From: Robiginitomaculum sp.
GTDB lineage: Bacteria; Pseudomonadota; Alphaproteobacteria; Caulobacterales; Maricaulaceae
Direction: 5' to 3'
Length of the DNA stretch: 5,923 bases
Assembly: GCA_002733485.1 (NCBI GenBank)
Contig: NVVU01000034.1
Coordinates: forward strand, 25,086-31,008
Shown in pieces: positions 5,236-5,923 of the stretch (its first letter is position 1; each line of letters starts with the position of its first letter). Below the pieces are notes generated by a model. That model was not told where the DNA came from. It was given only the letters and a program-made list of their open reading frames with translations, and did not search any database. The position numbers were made by a program, and so were the translations under genes.

Positions 5236-5923
5236 GCGCGCTAAAAGATGTTGACCAGCTAAGCCCGGACGAGGCCGCGCAGGAACTGGCTCGGCTGGCC
5301 CGCATGATTGCCCAGCATGACCGTCATTATTATGAAAAGGATGCGCCAAAAATATCTGATGCGGCCTATGATGAATTACGCCGCCGCAATAACGCCATCG
5401 AGGCGCGACACCCTGATCTGGTGCGCCCCGACAGCCCGTCAAAACGCGTGGGCATCCGCCCGGCCGAAGGCTTTGGCAAGGTTTCCCACGCCGTTCCCAT
5501 GCTGTCGCTGGATAATGTGTTTAATGACGAGGAAGTGCGTGAATTTGCCGCCCGGGTGCGCCGCTTTTTGCGCTGGCCCGAGGATGAGCCTCTGCCCTTC
5601 ACTGCCGAGCCAAAAATAGACGGTCTTTCTTGTGGCATACGCTACGAGCGCGGAAAACTGGTTCAGGCCGCCACGCGCGGCGATGGACAAACCGGCGAAG
5701 ATGTAACCCAAAATGTGCGCACTATTGTTGATGTGCCCAAGACTCTGGAGGGCGATGGCTGGCCCGACGTGCTGGAAGTACGCGGCGAGGTCTATATCCC
5801 TACCACGCAATTTGCTGTCATGAATGCGGCGCAAGAGGATGCAGGCAAGCCCGTTTATGCCAATCCGCGCAATGCCGCCGCCGGATCCCTGCGCCAATTG
5901 GACCCGGCGATCAGCGCCAAACG
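5232..5923 (+). CDS. ligA: NAD+-dependent DNA ligase LigA, N-terminal part (3' end outside window)
   Basis: LigA seals nicks in duplex DNA during replication and repair, using NAD+ as adenylate donor. The 230 residues in the window hold the hallmarks in order: domain Ia with HDRHYYEKDAPKISDAAYDEL (29-49), which contacts the NMN half of NAD+; PMLSLDNVF (89-97); the adenylation motif EPKIDG with catalytic Lys128 (codon 5613-5615); TRGDGQTGEDVTQNV; VLEVRGEVY; and NPRNAAAGSLRQLD. These are the canonical nucleotidyltransferase elements, with no missing key residue. The frame continues past base 5923; the OB-fold, zinc-finger, HhH and BRCT domains would lie beyond. The ATG at 5232 is fixed by the conserved N-terminus, with GGA eight nt upstream, and overlaps the LytTR stop as ATGA, implying translational coupling. 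Confidence 0.97.
   Translation, partial: MSALKDVDQLSPDEAAQELARLARMIAQHDRHYYEKDAPKISDAAYDELRRRNNAIEARHPDLVRPDSPSKRVGIRPAEGFGKVSHAVPMLSLDNVFNDEEVREFAARVRRFLRWPEDEPLPFTAEPKIDGLSCGIRYERGKLVQAATRGDGQTGEDVTQNVRTIVDVPKTLEGDGWPDVLEVRGEVYIPTTQFAVMNAAQEDAGKPVYANPRNAAAGSLRQLDPAISAK

Noticed and set aside
5439..5897. 152-codon minus-strand open frame
   Set aside because: It is antisense to the well-conserved adenylation domain of ligA.
1..5923. CRISPR array, tRNA/rRNA genes, riboswitch, integrase or transposase, and CtrA boxes (TTAA-N7-TTAA) in the intergenic gaps
   Set aside because: None was seen when reading the gaps and translations; almost all the window is accounted for by seven ordinary coding sequences.

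Overview
The window looks like chromosomal core DNA from an alphaproteobacterium. The case rests on a DivL-type tyrosine pseudo-histidine kinase and on a LysR regulator whose N-terminus resembles the alphaproteobacterial LsrB/VtlR group. Codon use is uniformly moderate-to-high GC. I cannot resolve the order or genus. I see no mobile element, CRISPR array, RNA gene or prophage gene, and every coding frame reads through cleanly.

Left part (1-2175): the 3' two-thirds or so of a PAS/HisKA/HATPase gene of the DivL type enters from the left edge. It is followed on the same strand, after 41 nt, by a complete LysR regulator. A hairpin closes this block, where it meets a gene on the opposite strand.

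Middle (2200-4306, all minus strand): a CelD/BioF2-like GNAT-fold protein (probable acyl- or aminoacyltransferase) stands alone. Upstream of it (higher coordinates) is a two-gene unit read leftwards: a secreted DUF2141 protein and, 13 nt later, a small four-helix DUF2306 membrane protein.

Right part (4307-5923): a 200-nt divergent intergenic region separates the DUF2141/DUF2306 pair from a rightward pair. That pair is a membrane-anchored LytTR transcription factor whose stop codon overlaps (ATGA) the start of ligA, the NAD+-dependent DNA ligase, which runs off the right edge. The divergent region is unusually rich in short repeats. It holds two perfect palindromes, a 12-bp direct repeat and three copies of CGCGAA at exact 31-bp intervals, so it is the best candidate here for an undescribed regulatory site.

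The most interesting working idea, an inference only, is that the membrane LytTR protein reads this phased repeat array and controls the divergent envelope genes DUF2141/DUF2306, itself and possibly ligA. The DivL-like protein, if a true orthologue, would belong to the CckA-CtrA cell-cycle circuit. Nothing else in the window ties it to the other genes.
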